NCBI RefSeq assembly: GCF_900115565.1
Contig: NZ_FOWW01000003.1
Location: forward strand, 1 to 64,000
Origin: Amycolatopsis arida
GTDB taxonomy: Bacteria > Actinomycetota > Actinomycetes > Mycobacteriales > Pseudonocardiaceae
Direction of reading: 5' to 3'
Length of the DNA stretch: 64,000 bases
Position numbers and translations under genes: made by a program
Part shown: positions 53,958-63,429 of the stretch, one piece after another
How positions within the stretch are numbered: the stretch's first letter is position 1
Layout: the number at the start of each line of letters is the position of its first letter
Notes under the pieces: generated by a model
Seen by the model: only the letters and a program-made list of their open reading frames with translations
Told to the model about the DNA's origin: nothing
Database searches by the model: none

Positions 53958-55637
53958 TCAGCCCTTGCTGACCGTGTTGAATCGCTCGTCGGTCAGCGGG
54001 CTCGGCACCAGTCCGTGGACGTTGGCCTTGACCGCGATCGCCGGCGGCGACGAGGTCAGCGGCACGGCCGGGACGTACTGCGAGATCAGCACGGCCGCCC
54101 GCTCGTAGGCCGCGGTCTTGGCCGCCTGGTCGGTGACCTTGGCGTCGGCCGCGTTCAGCGCGTTGAAGATCTCCGGGTTGTCGAACCCGAACTCCGCCTT
54201 CTCCCGGCCGAAGAACGTGCCGATGAAGTTCCCGGGGTCACCGTAGTCACCGGTCCAGCCGAGCAGGTGGATGTCGTGCTTGCCGAGCTTCTGCACGTCG
54301 TCCTTGTAGCCGCCGTTCCACGGCCGCTGCACCATCTGCACGTTGATCCCGACCGCCTTGAGGTCGTCGGACACCGCGCCGGCGATCTCCGGCGGGTTGG
54401 GCATGTACGGCCGGGTGACCTCGGTGGGCACGTAGAAGTTCAGCGTCAGGTTCTCCGCGCCGGCCTCGGCCAGCAGCTGCCGCGCCTTGTCCGGGTCGTA
54501 CTCGTGCTTCTCCACGGCGTTGGTGTAGCCGTTCATCTCCTCGGGCACGAACTGGTCGCGCGCCTTGGCGCCCTCCGGCATCTTGTTCTGCGCCAGCAGC
54601 TCCTTGTTGATCGCGTGATCGAGGGCCTTGCGCACCCGCACGTCCTGAAGCTTCGGGTTGTTCGCCTGGTTGATCCCGAGGTACAGGATGTTGTTGATCG
54701 GCCGGACCAGCACCTGGGCGCCGGCGTCGCGCAACGTCTGGTAGTCCGCCGGGTTCGGGTAGTCGTAGCCGTCGATGGTGCCGCTGATCAGCTCCTGCTT
54801 GCGGGCGTTCTCGTCCTTGATCACCCGGAAGATCAGCTTGTCCAGCTTGGCCTTCTGGCCCCAGTACTCGTCGTTACGAACGAGCGTGATGGTGCCGGCG
54901 GCGCGGTCGAAGCTCTCGAACTTGAAGGCGCCGGTGCCGGTCGGGTGCTCGTTGGCGTAGGCCGGGTAGCTGAACGAGTCTCCGCTCTGGGTGACCTCGT
55001 CGGCGTTGTACTTCTGCAGCGCCGTCGGGCTGGACATCGACAGCGAGGTCAGCCCGAACGCGTCGGGAAAGGCGCCCTTCGGCCGGGTCAGGTTCAGCAC
55101 GGCGGTGTGCTCGTCCTTGGCCTCACAGGAGGCGTACAGCGGGTCGCCGCTGATGTCACCCTCGTTGCTGGCGAAGCCCTCGAAGATGTCGCCGTAGTAG
55201 ATCATCTGGCTCTGCGCGGCGGCGCCCTTCATGTTGTGCCAGCGGTCGAAGTTGAAGCAGACGGCCTCGGCGTCGAACGGGGTGCCGTCGTGGAACTTCA
55301 CACCCTGCCGCAGGGTGAACGTCCAGGTCCTGCCCTCGTTGCTCGCCTCCCACTTCTCGGCGAGGCCGGGCTCCAGCTCGGCGGTGCCGGGCTTGTAGGT
55401 GATGAGGGTGTCGTAGATCTGCCGGACGACCCGGAACGTCTCGCCGTCGTCGTTGAAGATCGGGTCGAAGTTCTTCGGGTCGCCGGCCGCACCGAAGACC
55501 AACGTCCCGCCGGTCTGGCCCTCGCCGGCCGGGTCCTGCCCGCGCTCGGAGGCGCAGGCGGTCATCGAGACCGCGAGCGCGCCGGCAAGCCCGGTCAGGG
55601 CGATGCGGCGCGCTCGGGCCACCCGCTTGTGGAGCAT
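53958..55637 (-). CDS. Peptide ABC importer, substrate-binding lipoprotein (DppA type)
   Basis: 559 residues. The signal peptide ends in a lipobox with C28 (SMTAC), so the protein is membrane-anchored outside the cell. The SBP family 5 fold is shown by TGGTLVFGAAGDPKNFDPIF, then WTFTLRQGVKFHDGTPFDAE, LYLGINQANNP and DVRVRKALDHAINKELL. Substrates of this family are oligopeptides, dipeptides or nickel-type ligands; which applies here cannot be told from sequence. It is the first gene of the operon; the 200 bp upstream hold its promoter. Confidence 0.94.
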   Translation of the reverse strand: MLHKRVARARRIALTGLAGALAVSMTACASERGQDPAGEGQTGGTLVFGAAGDPKNFDPIFNDDGETFRVVRQIYDTLITYKPGTAELEPGLAEKWEASNEGRTWTFTLRQGVKFHDGTPFDAEAVCFNFDRWHNMKGAAAQSQMIYYGDIFEGFASNEGDISGDPLYASCEAKDEHTAVLNLTRPKGAFPDAFGLTSLSMSSPTALQKYNADEVTQSGDSFSYPAYANEHPTGTGAFKFESFDRAAGTITLVRNDEYWGQKAKLDKLIFRVIKDENARKQELISGTIDGYDYPNPADYQTLRDAGAQVLVRPINNILYLGINQANNPKLQDVRVRKALDHAINKELLAQNKMPEGAKARDQFVPEEMNGYTNAVEKHEYDPDKARQLLAEAGAENLTLNFYVPTEVTRPYMPNPPEIAGAVSDDLKAVGINVQMVQRPWNGGYKDDVQKLGKHDIHLLGWTGDYGDPGNFIGTFFGREKAEFGFDNPEIFNALNAADAKVTDQAAKTAAYERAAVLISQYVPAVPLTSSPPAIAVKANVHGLVPSPLTDERFNTVSKG

Positions 55638-55834
55638 GTTGGCACCCCTTGAGATGTGATCAGTTCGGTTCGCGGGTCGTCTCCCCGCGTGCGGACGTTG
55701 CCGCGTGTGAGCGCCGACACTAGCGGCTGACGGCGTGTCACTTAAGCACGCCAGGTTACGATCGCGCTACGTGCACGCCCTCGTCACCGCAAAGAGTCGG
55801 CAAACGGTGACGGAACGTAGAAGATTTTCCGCCG

Positions 55835-56410
55835 TCACTCCGCGGTGGACGCGAAGGGTGCGCCGTTCGGAGTAATGGCAGCCGGCTCCGGGTCGTCGAC
55901 CGCGAACCAGCCCCGCTCGAACCGCTGCCACGCCACCAGGTGCGCCCGCGCCGCCTCCCCCTCCCTGGCGACCGCCCTGGCCAGCCGGGTGGCCGGGTCC
56001 GGGCCCGGCACCCAGCACAGCACCGACAGCAGCGGGCGGACCGAGGCACGGCCCGCCGACACCCCCTCCACCACCAGCACGTCCGGCACGGGAACCACCA
56101 CCTCGGAGCCGAGCCGCGGTCGGCCGGTGCTCCAGTCCATCCGCCGGTAGCGGCCGGGTCGCCCCTCGGCCAGCGGCCGGAGCACCCCGTCGTCCAGCCG
56201 GGGCCACCAGCTCACCGGGTCGTCCCAGGTGGCGAAGTGGTCGGTGGGCACGAGACCGACCCGGCGACCCCTGGCACGCAACCCGGCGACCACGGCCACG
56301 GCGAGGGTGGACTTGCCCGCGCCGGACGGGCCGTCGACCGCGAGCAGCCGGACCCGACCGAGCCGGGGCGGCGCGGCGAGCACGGCGGCGACGATCCCGA
56401 CGGTGTCCAC
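55835..56410 (-). CDS. Uridine-kinase-like P-loop protein
   Basis: 191 residues. Walker A is DGPSGAGKSTLAVAVVAG, PTDHFATWDDPVSWWPRLDD is the substrate loop of uridine/phosphoribulokinase-type kinases, and PDVLVVEGVSAGRASVRPLL the Walker B-like region. These are the landmarks of the uridine kinase family common in actinomycetes. The phosphate acceptor is likely a nucleoside or small sugar. It stands alone between the importer operon and the decayed glycan locus. Confidence 0.85.
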   Translation of the reverse strand: MDTVGIVAAVLAAPPRLGRVRLLAVDGPSGAGKSTLAVAVVAGLRARGRRVGLVPTDHFATWDDPVSWWPRLDDGVLRPLAEGRPGRYRRMDWSTGRPRLGSEVVVPVPDVLVVEGVSAGRASVRPLLSVLCWVPGPDPATRLARAVAREGEAARAHLVAWQRFERGWFAVDDPEPAAITPNGAPFASTAE

Positions 56411-56473
56411 GAGGGACCAGCGTAGGGCGGGCCCGGCGGGGCGTTCGCGAGCCGGAAGGCAGCATCGGAAGGG

Positions 56474-56617
56474 TCAGGACGACACGGGGACGCCGAGCGC
56501 GACGACCAGCCGCATGCCGGCGTACTTCTCGCGCAGCTTGCGCCGCCGCAGCATCTCGACCACGACGAGCAGCACGACACCGGCGATCACGATGCTGAGC
56601 GCCTGCCAACAGGCCAC
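56474..56617 (-). pseudogene. Truncated DUF2304-family gene
   Basis: A 47-residue frame with a good ribosome site (GGAGGAGGG) before GTG 56617. It reads LSIVIAGVVLLVVVEMLRRR and then KLREKYAGMRLVVALGV, which is the start of DUF2304 membrane proteins, normally about 115-130 residues long. The rest has been lost. DUF2304 genes usually follow a family-2 glycosyltransferase gene, as the remnant at 56712-56985 does here. Confidence 0.65.
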
Positions 56618-56711
56618 GCCTGTCGGCCCTCCTCCACGTTGTCGTCGCTGTCGTCGCCGAACCCCGTGCCGCGCGGCGGTCGCCGGGTGCGTTGCCCGAG
56701 CCGGTCCCGTC

Positions 56712-56985
56712 CTACGCCGCGGCGTGCCGGGTGAGCCACTCCGGCTCCACGGCGTCGGCCGAGGGGCGGCGCCGGAGCAGGGCCAGCAGCAGGGCCAGCC
56801 CGGCGCGCCCCAGGTACGCCGCGGCCCGCAGCGGGGACTGGCTCGGCCGGCCCGACGCCCGCTGCCACATCACCACCGGCACCTCGCGCACGGTCAACCC
56901 GGCACGGAGAGCGGCCACCAGGACTCCACGGTGTCGCCGAGATACTCGGCCGGGTGGGTCGTGGCGAACAGCCGCACGCAGCTGT
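56712..56985 (-). pseudogene. Family-2 glycosyltransferase remnant (C-terminal, frameshifted)
   Basis: The frame starting upstream reads FATTHPAEYLGDTVES, a one-base loss follows near 56926, and the next frame continues VAALRAGLTVREVPVVMWQR, then ASGRPSQSPLRAAAYLGRAG and LALLLALLRR. This is the C-terminal end of polyprenyl-phosphate glycosyltransferases, including the VxEVPVxMxxRxxGxPS motif. The catalytic N-terminal domain is missing; the sequence abuts the next gene's stop. Confidence 0.75.
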
Positions 56986-56995
56986 CCCTAACGAC

Positions 56996-58945
56996 TCATC
57001 GGCCGTTGACTGGCTCGTTCACACCTTCGTACCGGTAGATCACCGCATCCTGGTTACGGAAAACTTCTTGAAAACTCTCGGTAGTGCCGAGGTCGGTCAG
57101 GCCGGACACCCGCTTGAAGTACTTGCGGACGTAGCCGTTGCCGAGCACCACGTACCGCACGCCGAGATCGGCCAGTGCCTCGCGGACCGCGGGGTTGCTG
57201 TCGGCCTGGTTCAGATGGCCGGTGAGGAAGAACGGCGTGCTGCCCTCCGGGCTGCCGTAGAAGGTCCACTCGACCGGGTGAACCCCGGCGAGCGCGTACA
57301 TCCAGACCGAGCCGTCACCGAGGTCGTTCATCACCCGCTCGCCCGGCACGGTGTGCGCCCCGAGCCACTCGTACGCCTCCCGCTCGCCCTTCGTCACCGT
57401 CGGTCCCTCGGTGTAGATACTGGCGAGCCGGCCGGCGTTGCGACCGATGTAGCCGCCCTTGCTGATCAGTCCGAGCACCAGGCCGATGACCACGGCGACG
57501 GCGACCGGCACCAGCGGGCTCCGCCACCGCGGCCGCCACGCCCCGAGCTTGCCCGCCACTCCGTCCGACGCCGAGGACAGGAACTGGCCGAAGGCGACCG
57601 CGCCGGACAGCGGCACCAGCGCCGCGATCCGCCAGTGGTCGTTGTAGAACGGCCCGGTGAGTGTGTGGATCAGCGGCGTCTCCAGCGACACCGTCGCCGC
57701 GAACAGGCCGCCGAACAGCAGAAACGCCCCGACCATCCACATCATCCTGCGCTGCTTGACCAGCAGGAAGATCCCGGCGAGCGCGGGAAGGCCGACCCAC
57801 CACTGCGGGAAGCCGTGCATCGGCGAGAAGGTGAGCATCTGCCCGAAGCCGCCGGCCGGGCTGGCCTCCGAGTGCCAGATCGACGCCGTGACGTCCTCGG
57901 CGCTGCTCAGCGCGGGCAACACCACGGGAAGGGCGAGCACCACGCCCAGCACGGCCGTGCCGACCAGGCTCGGCGCGCTGCGCCGCCAGTCGATCCGCTC
58001 CCAGCCCACCAGCACGGCCACCAGGATCAGCAGGAAGTAGGCGGCGATGACGAACCCGAGGCTGGTGTGCAGGCCCACCAACCCGGTCACGCCGAGCGCG
58101 ACGCCGAGCGGGCCGGCGGGACCGCGCGGGGTGACCAGGTGCCGGGCGACCGCCAGCACCGCGGGGATCAGCGCGACCCCGGCCGCGTACGGCCACAGTG
58201 GACCGCGGGTGAGCGGGTCGAACGGGAAGGCGGTGAACCACGTGGACACCGCGGCGGCGCCGGCGACCGCGAGGGTCGGCATCCGCCACGCCGCGGTGAG
58301 CGCGGCGATGCCGAGCGGCCAGGCGAGGACCGTGGCCAGCGCCGCGATGTTGAGCAGCCGCGGCGCGTCGAGGCCGGCCGTGCCGAACAGCGTGGCCAGG
58401 AGCGCGTGGTAGGTGTCCGGGTAGAAGTAGTTCGGGTTGTCCGCCTGGTTGGCGATCGGGCCGAGCACCGACGGCAGCGCGGAGCCGTGCTCGTGGATCC
58501 AGCGGACGGCGTTGGCGTGGAACGGCGCGTCCCACTCCTGGATGATCTTGGCGAGCCCGCCGACGCCGCGCAGGAACGCCGTCACGCCGACGGCCATGCC
58601 GACCACGACACCGCCGGCGATCAGCAGGTGGTCGCGCGGCGGGCGGCGCCGCTCGACAGTGATCTCGGTCTCGGTCTCGGTCCCGGCTTCGGCGCGGGGC
58701 GGCCAGCGGCGGGCGAGCAGCAGCGAGCCGGCCGCCAGGACGAGCGCGACCAGCGCCGCCCACATCGCGACGTTGACGAGGTTCCAGGTGATGCCGAGCC
58801 GGCCCAGCACGATCGTGCCGACGGCGACGACGCCGAAGGTGAGCGCCGGCGCCGCCGCGGCCAGCGTCCAGCCGCGCAGCCGGATCGCCGCGCCCACCGC
58901 GAGCCCTGGCAGCCAGAACGCGAGGAGGACCAGCAGGACGTTCAT
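56996..58945 (-). CDS. DUF6541-type large membrane protein
   Basis: 649 residues with a dozen or more hydrophobic segments and a C-terminal extracytoplasmic domain (GEREAYEWLGAHTVPGERVM, then NDLGDGSVWMYALAGVHPVE). The acidic EWDAPFHANAVRWIHEHG loop after an early helix recalls the catalytic loop of GT-C glycosyltransferases, and YFYPDTYHALLATLFG follows. Homologues lie in actinomycete surface-polysaccharide loci. The ATG at 58945 overlaps the upstream frame's stop (TGATGA). It is the only apparently intact gene in the decayed locus. Confidence 0.82.
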   Translation of the reverse strand: MNVLLVLLAFWLPGLAVGAAIRLRGWTLAAAAPALTFGVVAVGTIVLGRLGITWNLVNVAMWAALVALVLAAGSLLLARRWPPRAEAGTETETEITVERRRPPRDHLLIAGGVVVGMAVGVTAFLRGVGGLAKIIQEWDAPFHANAVRWIHEHGSALPSVLGPIANQADNPNYFYPDTYHALLATLFGTAGLDAPRLLNIAALATVLAWPLGIAALTAAWRMPTLAVAGAAAVSTWFTAFPFDPLTRGPLWPYAAGVALIPAVLAVARHLVTPRGPAGPLGVALGVTGLVGLHTSLGFVIAAYFLLILVAVLVGWERIDWRRSAPSLVGTAVLGVVLALPVVLPALSSAEDVTASIWHSEASPAGGFGQMLTFSPMHGFPQWWVGLPALAGIFLLVKQRRMMWMVGAFLLFGGLFAATVSLETPLIHTLTGPFYNDHWRIAALVPLSGAVAFGQFLSSASDGVAGKLGAWRPRWRSPLVPVAVAVVIGLVLGLISKGGYIGRNAGRLASIYTEGPTVTKGEREAYEWLGAHTVPGERVMNDLGDGSVWMYALAGVHPVEWTFYGSPEGSTPFFLTGHLNQADSNPAVREALADLGVRYVVLGNGYVRKYFKRVSGLTDLGTTESFQEVFRNQDAVIYRYEGVNEPVNGR

Positions 58946-60216
58946 CGTGAAACCAACCTCTCCCGCACCGACGCGCGTCGGGCGACGAACGTGAGCGCGA
59001 CCGCGAGCCCGGTGGTCGGCCCGAGCACCAGGCCGAGCACCGCACGCAGCACGGTATCCCCGGGCCCGAACGCGAGCGCCAGCGCGGTGGTCGCCGCGAC
59101 CACCGCCCATGTGACGAGCACCCGCCGGGCCTGCACCCTGGCCACCAGCACCGCGCCCAGCAGCTGGACCGTCGCCAGCACCACCGACGACCAGACGAGC
59201 CCGGCCACCGCCGGGCCGTCCACCTGGTAGCCCGGCCGTAGAGCAGCCGGACCAGCCAGGGGCCGACCAGCAGCCCGGCCAGCGCACCCACGGCGGCGAG
59301 GGTGAGCGCGGCGACCGTGCCCACGCCGAGCAACCGGCGCAACCGCTGCCGCCCGGCCTCGTCGCCGGAGAGCCGCACCACTGCCGGCACGGCCAGCGCC
59401 TGCACCGCACCGAGCATCAGCAACGGAATCCTACCGACGGTCAGCGCGGCGAAGAGCGCGCCCAGTCGGTCGGCGTTCCCGCCCGGCGCCAGCAGACTGA
59501 CCAGCGCCGGGTAGCCGGTGACGACGCTCGCGGTGAGCGCGGCACCGAGCATCAGCGTCAGCACCCTGCGGCCCACCACCCCGCACGGTTCCCCGGGCGA
59601 CTTCTGTCGACATGTCTATTCATTCCCGGGATGAATGCCAGCCAGGCGAACGAGCCGGCGGCGACGGTGAGCGCCAGCGGGAGCATCCCGGTGAGCCCGG
59701 CCAGCACGACCACGACGACCAGCGCGGGTCGCACCGCGGCCTCGAGCACGACCAGCCACGCGTACCCGGCCGACCTCGTGCGGGCCCACCAGCAGCCCGC
59801 GCACGACGAACTGCGCGGCGAAGGCGACGGCGGCGCCGAGCACCACGACGGCGAGCGCCGGATACCCCGGGAAGAGGCGCTCCCGTACCGCGGGCAGCAG
59901 CGTCACCGCGGCGGCCACGGCGACCACGCCGGCCCCGGCGGCGAGCGTGCGGAGCACGGTCCGGTCGGCAGCGGTGCCCCGCTCCCGCGCCACGGCCGCC
60001 AGCCGGGACGCCTCCTGCTCCAGCGGAGACAGCGTGCTGCCGAGTCCGAAGAGGACTCCCCAGAAGGTGAGGAACACCGCGAACTCGGCCGGGCTGAGCA
60101 GCCGGCCGACCGCGACGGTCAGCGCGTAGCCGAGCAGCGACCCGGCGGCGATGGCGATCCCCACCGTGCCCACCGCCCACCCGACCCCCGGCGCGGCGAC
60201 TTCGCCCTGGCCATCA
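58942..60216 (-). pseudogene. Polysaccharide flippase (Wzx/MATE-like), multiple frameshifts
   Basis: Successive frames give one polytopic protein: GWAVGTVGIAIAAGSLLGYA with LTVAVGRLLSPAEFAVFLTF and FVVRGLLVGPHEVGR; then, after a shift near 59750, VRPALVVVVVLAGLTGMLPL and LAFIPGMNR; then, after a shift near 59600, VLTLMLGAALTASVVTGYPA and LVGPWLVRLLYG; then, after a shift near 59230, YQVDGPAVAGLVWSSVVLAT to LVSR. The RLLSPAEFAVFLTFW start is typical of lipopolysaccharide/O-antigen flippases. At least three frameshifts make it non-functional unless they are sequencing errors. Confidence 0.8.
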
Positions 60217-60271
60217 CCCCGGCCCGCGCCGCGGTCCCGCCGGCCATCCCAGCACCGCAGCCCGTGCCGGT

Positions 60272-61125
60272 TCACCGGTCCGCTCGGCGCTGTCCCGGCA
60301 GCCGCGCCCGCAGCGCGAGGGCCAGCCCACGCAGCAGGCCCGCGCCGAACCCGGCCGCGAACAGCGGCAGCAGGGTCGCCACCGCGCGGGCCTCCGGTCC
60401 GCTGGCCCCGCACCGGCGCACCACCGCGCCGGCCGTCGCCGCGCCGGCCGCACCCAGCGCCACGGCGGTCCTCGGCCGCCGAACCAGCAGCGCGAGGCCA
60501 CCGGCGCCGGCGCCGAGTGCGGCGAACAGCGCCGTGCGCGCCGGCCCCGGCGCGCCCAGGTAGGAGTCCACGTAGGTGGTGCCGCGGAAGTAGGACTGGG
60601 CGAGGAACTTCCGCAGGGTGTCCCGGCCGTGGTAGATCGCGGCGAACGCCGGCGCCAGGTGGATCCGCTCGCGCTCGGCGATCCAGCGGAGCATGCGGGT
60701 GTCGTCGCCGGCCAGCCGGAGATCGTCGAACAGCGAGGCGAAGCGGCCACCGCGCCGTCGAGCAGCTCTCGGGGCGCGCAGAAGAAGCCGGTGCCCTTGG
60801 GGTAGTGGTCGAAGTCGGTGATGTCGTAGGACATCGGCCGCGGATCGGCGATGTAGCGGCGCCACGGCACCGTGACCATTCCGGCGAGGAACCCGGCGTA
60901 CGGGTTGCCGGCCGAGGCGACCTCGACGTGCCCGTTCCACACCCGGCGCTCGAGGTGGGTGGTGAGCTGCTCACGCAGGAACACCAGCGCGTCCGGGTGC
61001 ACGATGACCCGGCTGTCCAGCAGCATCTGGTCGCCGGCCGCCTTGGCGAGACCGGCGCGGCGGGCCTCGGCCTGCCGTGCGCGATCCACCGCGAGCGCAC
61101 CGAGTCGCGCGACCAGCTCGGCCAT
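60272..61125 (-). pseudogene. Glycosyltransferase (GT2-like) remnant, frameshifted
   Basis: The first frame gives AKAAGDQMLLDSRVIVHPDA, then NPYAGFLAGMVTVPWRRYIA and YPKGTGFFCAPRELL. After a shift near 60750 the next frame gives LRLAGDDTRMLRWIAERERI, LAQSYFRGTTYVDSYLG, and two hydrophobic stretches. The GDD-TR-L...QSYFRG pattern is the acceptor end of family-2 transferases. The N-terminal nucleotide-sugar half is missing: at about 61125 the sequence switches to an unrelated plus-strand fragment. Confidence 0.75.
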
Positions 61126-61128
61126 TCG

Positions 61129-61269
61129 ATGGTGCTCGCCGGGCTGCGCCGGGACACGCTGGCGGAGTTCCTGGGCACCTTCCCGACCCGGCGCGGTGAG
61201 TCCTTGTTGGACCGCTTCCACCCGACGAGGGCCGTCGTCGACACCCTCGCCCAGCTCGGCTACTGCTGA
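61129..61269 (+). pseudogene. Unidentified C-terminal gene fragment
   Basis: A plus-strand frame MVLAGLRRDTLAEFLGTFPT followed by RRGESLLDRFHPTRAVVDTL and AQLGYC with a stop. Amino-acid composition is that of a real protein end, not an antisense shadow. No start or N-terminal part exists: it joins the glycosyltransferase remnant head to head at about 61125, so a deletion or inversion endpoint is likely here. Confidence 0.5.
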
Positions 61270-61285
61270 GTGCTCCGAGGGGTGT

Positions 61286-61882
61286 TCAGAGGGCCCGGCG
61301 ACCGGAGAGGGCGCGGCCGAGGGTGAGCTCGTCGGCGAACTCCAGGTCGCCGCCCATCGGCAGGCCGGAGGCGAGCCGGGTCACCGTGAGGCCGGGGAAG
61401 TCGCGCAGCATGCGCACCAGGTAGGTGGCGGTGGCCTCGCCCTCGGTGTTCGGGTCGGTCGCGATGATCACCTCGGTGACCTCCTCCGCGCCGATCCTGG
61501 CCAGCAGCTCGCGCATCCGTAGCTGTTCGGGTCCCACGCCGGAGAGCGGGTCGAGCGCGCCGCCGAGCACGTGGTAGCGGCCGCGGAACTCGCGGGTGCG
61601 CTCGACGGCCAGCACGTCCTTGGGTTCCTCGACGACGCAGAGCACCGAGGGGTCCCGCCGGGCGTCCCGGCAGATCCGGCAGCGCACCTGCTCGGAGACG
61701 TTGCCGCAGACCTCGCAGAACTGCACGCCCTCCTTGACCTTGCCGAGGATCTCCTGCAGCCGGGAGAGGTCGGCGGGGTCGGCGGCCAGCAGGTGGAACG
61801 CGATCCGCTGGGCGCTCTTCGGTCCGACACCGGGCAGTCGGCCGAGCTCGTCGATCAGGTCCTGGACGACACCTTCGTACAA
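61286..61882 (-). CDS. recR: Recombination protein RecR
   Basis: 198 residues. The N-terminal helix-hairpin-helix is [20 protein letters not shown]. The zinc finger C-x2-C...C-x2-C is [19 protein letters not shown], and the TOPRIM domain follows ([28 protein letters not shown]). It works with RecO and RecF to load RecA at gaps. The start codon is TTG at 61882. It follows ybaB by 3 bp, a near-universal arrangement. Confidence 0.97.
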   Translation of the reverse strand: MYEGVVQDLIDELGRLPGVGPKSAQRIAFHLLAADPADLSRLQEILGKVKEGVQFCEVCGNVSEQVRCRICRDARRDPSVLCVVEEPKDVLAVERTREFRGRYHVLGGALDPLSGVGPEQLRMRELLARIGAEEVTEVIIATDPNTEGEATATYLVRMLRDFPGLTVTRLASGLPMGGDLEFADELTLGRALSGRRAL

Positions 61883-61885
61883 CTG

Positions 61886-62245
61886 CTACTGCCCGGGGAG
61901 TCCGAGCCCGCCGAGGTCGGGCATACCGCCACCGAGCCCGCCGGCGAGCGGGCCGAGCTTCTCCTCGGTGAGCTTCTGCGCGCTCGCCGTGGCGTCCCGC
62001 ACCGCCGCGACCACCAGGTCGGCCAGCGTCTCGGTGTCCTCGGGGTCGACCACCTTGGGATCGATCGCCAGGCTCTTCAGCTCGAGCCCGCCAGACACGG
62101 TCGCGGTGACCAGCCCACCGCCGGCGCTGCCGGTCACCTCGGTCTCGGCGAGCTCCTGCTGTGCCGCGAGCAGTTGCTCCTGCATCTTCTGCGCCTGCTG
62201 CAGGATCTGCTGCATGTCGGGCATTCCACCGCCGGGTTGCACCAT
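61886..62245 (-). CDS. YbaB/EbfC nucleoid-associated protein
   Basis: 119 residues. [20 protein letters not shown] is the first helix, and [20 protein letters not shown] with [20 protein letters not shown] the conserved core. The C-terminus is rich in glycine and leucine ([18 protein letters not shown]). It binds DNA as a dimer. GGAAG precedes the ATG at 62245. It sits directly before recR. Confidence 0.93.
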   Translation of the reverse strand: MVQPGGGMPDMQQILQQAQKMQEQLLAAQQELAETEVTGSAGGGLVTATVSGGLELKSLAIDPKVVDPEDTETLADLVVAAVRDATASAQKLTEEKLGPLAGGLGGGMPDLGGLGLPGQ

Positions 62246-62320
62246 GATTCGGCTTCCGATCCTCGAACTGGTTGGCACGTGCCTCCAGCCTAGCGGCTGC
62301 CGGTGTGGCACCGTGTCGGC

Positions 62321-63130
62321 GTGCGACGTCTCGCGATGCTGGTCGCGGCGGCCGGCTGCCTGGTGGCGGCCTGCTCGGCCGCCCCGGAGTCGACCGGAGC
62401 GGCGGTCGTGCCGTCCCCGGCCACGTCCTCCGCGCCGGCGCTGTCCCCGTCGGTTCCTCCGTCCACCGTGCCGGAGCGGGCGGCGCCGCTGGTCGTGCTG
62501 GATCCCGGGCACAACGGCGGCAACGCGCGGCATCCCGGGGAGATCAACCGCCCGGTGCCGGCGGGGCGCGGGCGGACCAAGGCATGCAACACCACCGGCA
62601 CGTCCACCGACGCCGGGTATGCCGAGCACGCGTTCACCTTCGACGTGGCGCGGCGGGTCGGTGAGCTGCTCACCGCGCGGGGCGTGCGGGTGGCCTACAC
62701 CCGCACGGACGACGAGGGCGTGGGGCCATGCGTCGACGAGCGGGCGCGGATCGGGAACGCCGCGGGGGCCGACGCGGTGGTGTCGATCCACGCCGACGGC
62801 TCCCGCGCGGCCGGGGCGCATGGCTTCCACGTCGCGTACTCGGCCCCGCCGCTGAACGACGCGCAGGGCGAGCCGGCGCTGCGGCTGGCCAGGGCGGTGC
62901 GGGACGGGATGCGCGACGCCGGGCTGGCGGTGGCCGGCTACCTGGGCGAGCGCGGCCTGGCGGCGCGGGACGACCTGGCCGGGCTGAACCTGTCCACCCG
63001 CCCGGCGGTGCTGGTGGAGTGCGGGAACATGCGCGACCCGGCGGAGGCGGCGGCGATGTCGTCCGCGGCGGGCCGACAACGCTACGCCGAGGCGATCACC
63101 ACCGGCATCGCCGCCTACCTGGACCGCTGA
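62321..63130 (+). CDS. N-acetylmuramoyl-L-alanine amidase (Amidase_3, Rv3717-like)
   Basis: About 269 residues. A lipobox (LVAAC, C18) suggests a lipoprotein, and a Pro/Ser/Ala-rich linker (about 19-50) follows. The zinc ligands are H in LDPGHNGG, E in [10 protein letters not shown] and H in VVSIHADGS, and the catalytic glutamate lies in [10 protein letters not shown]. Unlike many relatives it has no peptidoglycan-binding domain, matching mycobacterial Rv3717, which lies next to ybaB-recR too. The extra CNTTGT/GPCVDE cysteines may form a disulfide. It starts at GTG 62321; GTG 62303 is possible. Confidence 0.92.
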   Translation: MRRLAMLVAAAGCLVAACSAAPESTGAAVVPSPATSSAPALSPSVPPSTVPERAAPLVVLDPGHNGGNARHPGEINRPVPAGRGRTKACNTTGTSTDAGYAEHAFTFDVARRVGELLTARGVRVAYTRTDDEGVGPCVDERARIGNAAGADAVVSIHADGSRAAGAHGFHVAYSAPPLNDAQGEPALRLARAVRDGMRDAGLAVAGYLGERGLAARDDLAGLNLSTRPAVLVECGNMRDPAEAAAMSSAAGRQRYAEAITTGIAAYLDR

Positions 63131-63240
63131 CCCGGACTCAGCACCCGGCCCCGCCCCTCGAAGAACACCCCGAAAAAACGCCCGAAACGCCGCAAAGGTG
63201 GGAAAACGCCGAAAACGCCGCGAGTTCGCCTTACCCCATC

Positions 63241-63350
63241 CCCCACCCGCTCCTGGGGGCCGGCCCCGCTTCCAGCCTACCCAGGACAGGGGCCACGGAA
63301 GGGGAGCGCGGAAATCTGTGGATCACTAATGGGGGATGTGGACAACTGGC
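63241..63350 (+). repeat. Composite repeat copy D, module 1 only
   Basis: The block has CCCCACCCGCTCCTGGGGGC, then CTTCCAGCCTACCC, GCGCGGAAATCTGTGGATCA (9-mer TGTGGATCA, 63317-63325) and the perfect DnaA-box complement TGTGGACAA (63337-63345), 20 bp apart. The 111-bp palindrome is missing; a different tandem repeat follows. The stretch 63131-63240 contains short GAAAACGCC repeats and no gene. Confidence 0.7.
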
Positions 63351-63429
63351 GCGGGATCGGAAGGTGCACATCAACAGCTGGCACTGGTCCCCGACGACGG
63401 CCGGCCGCCTATACGCCTGGATGATCCGC

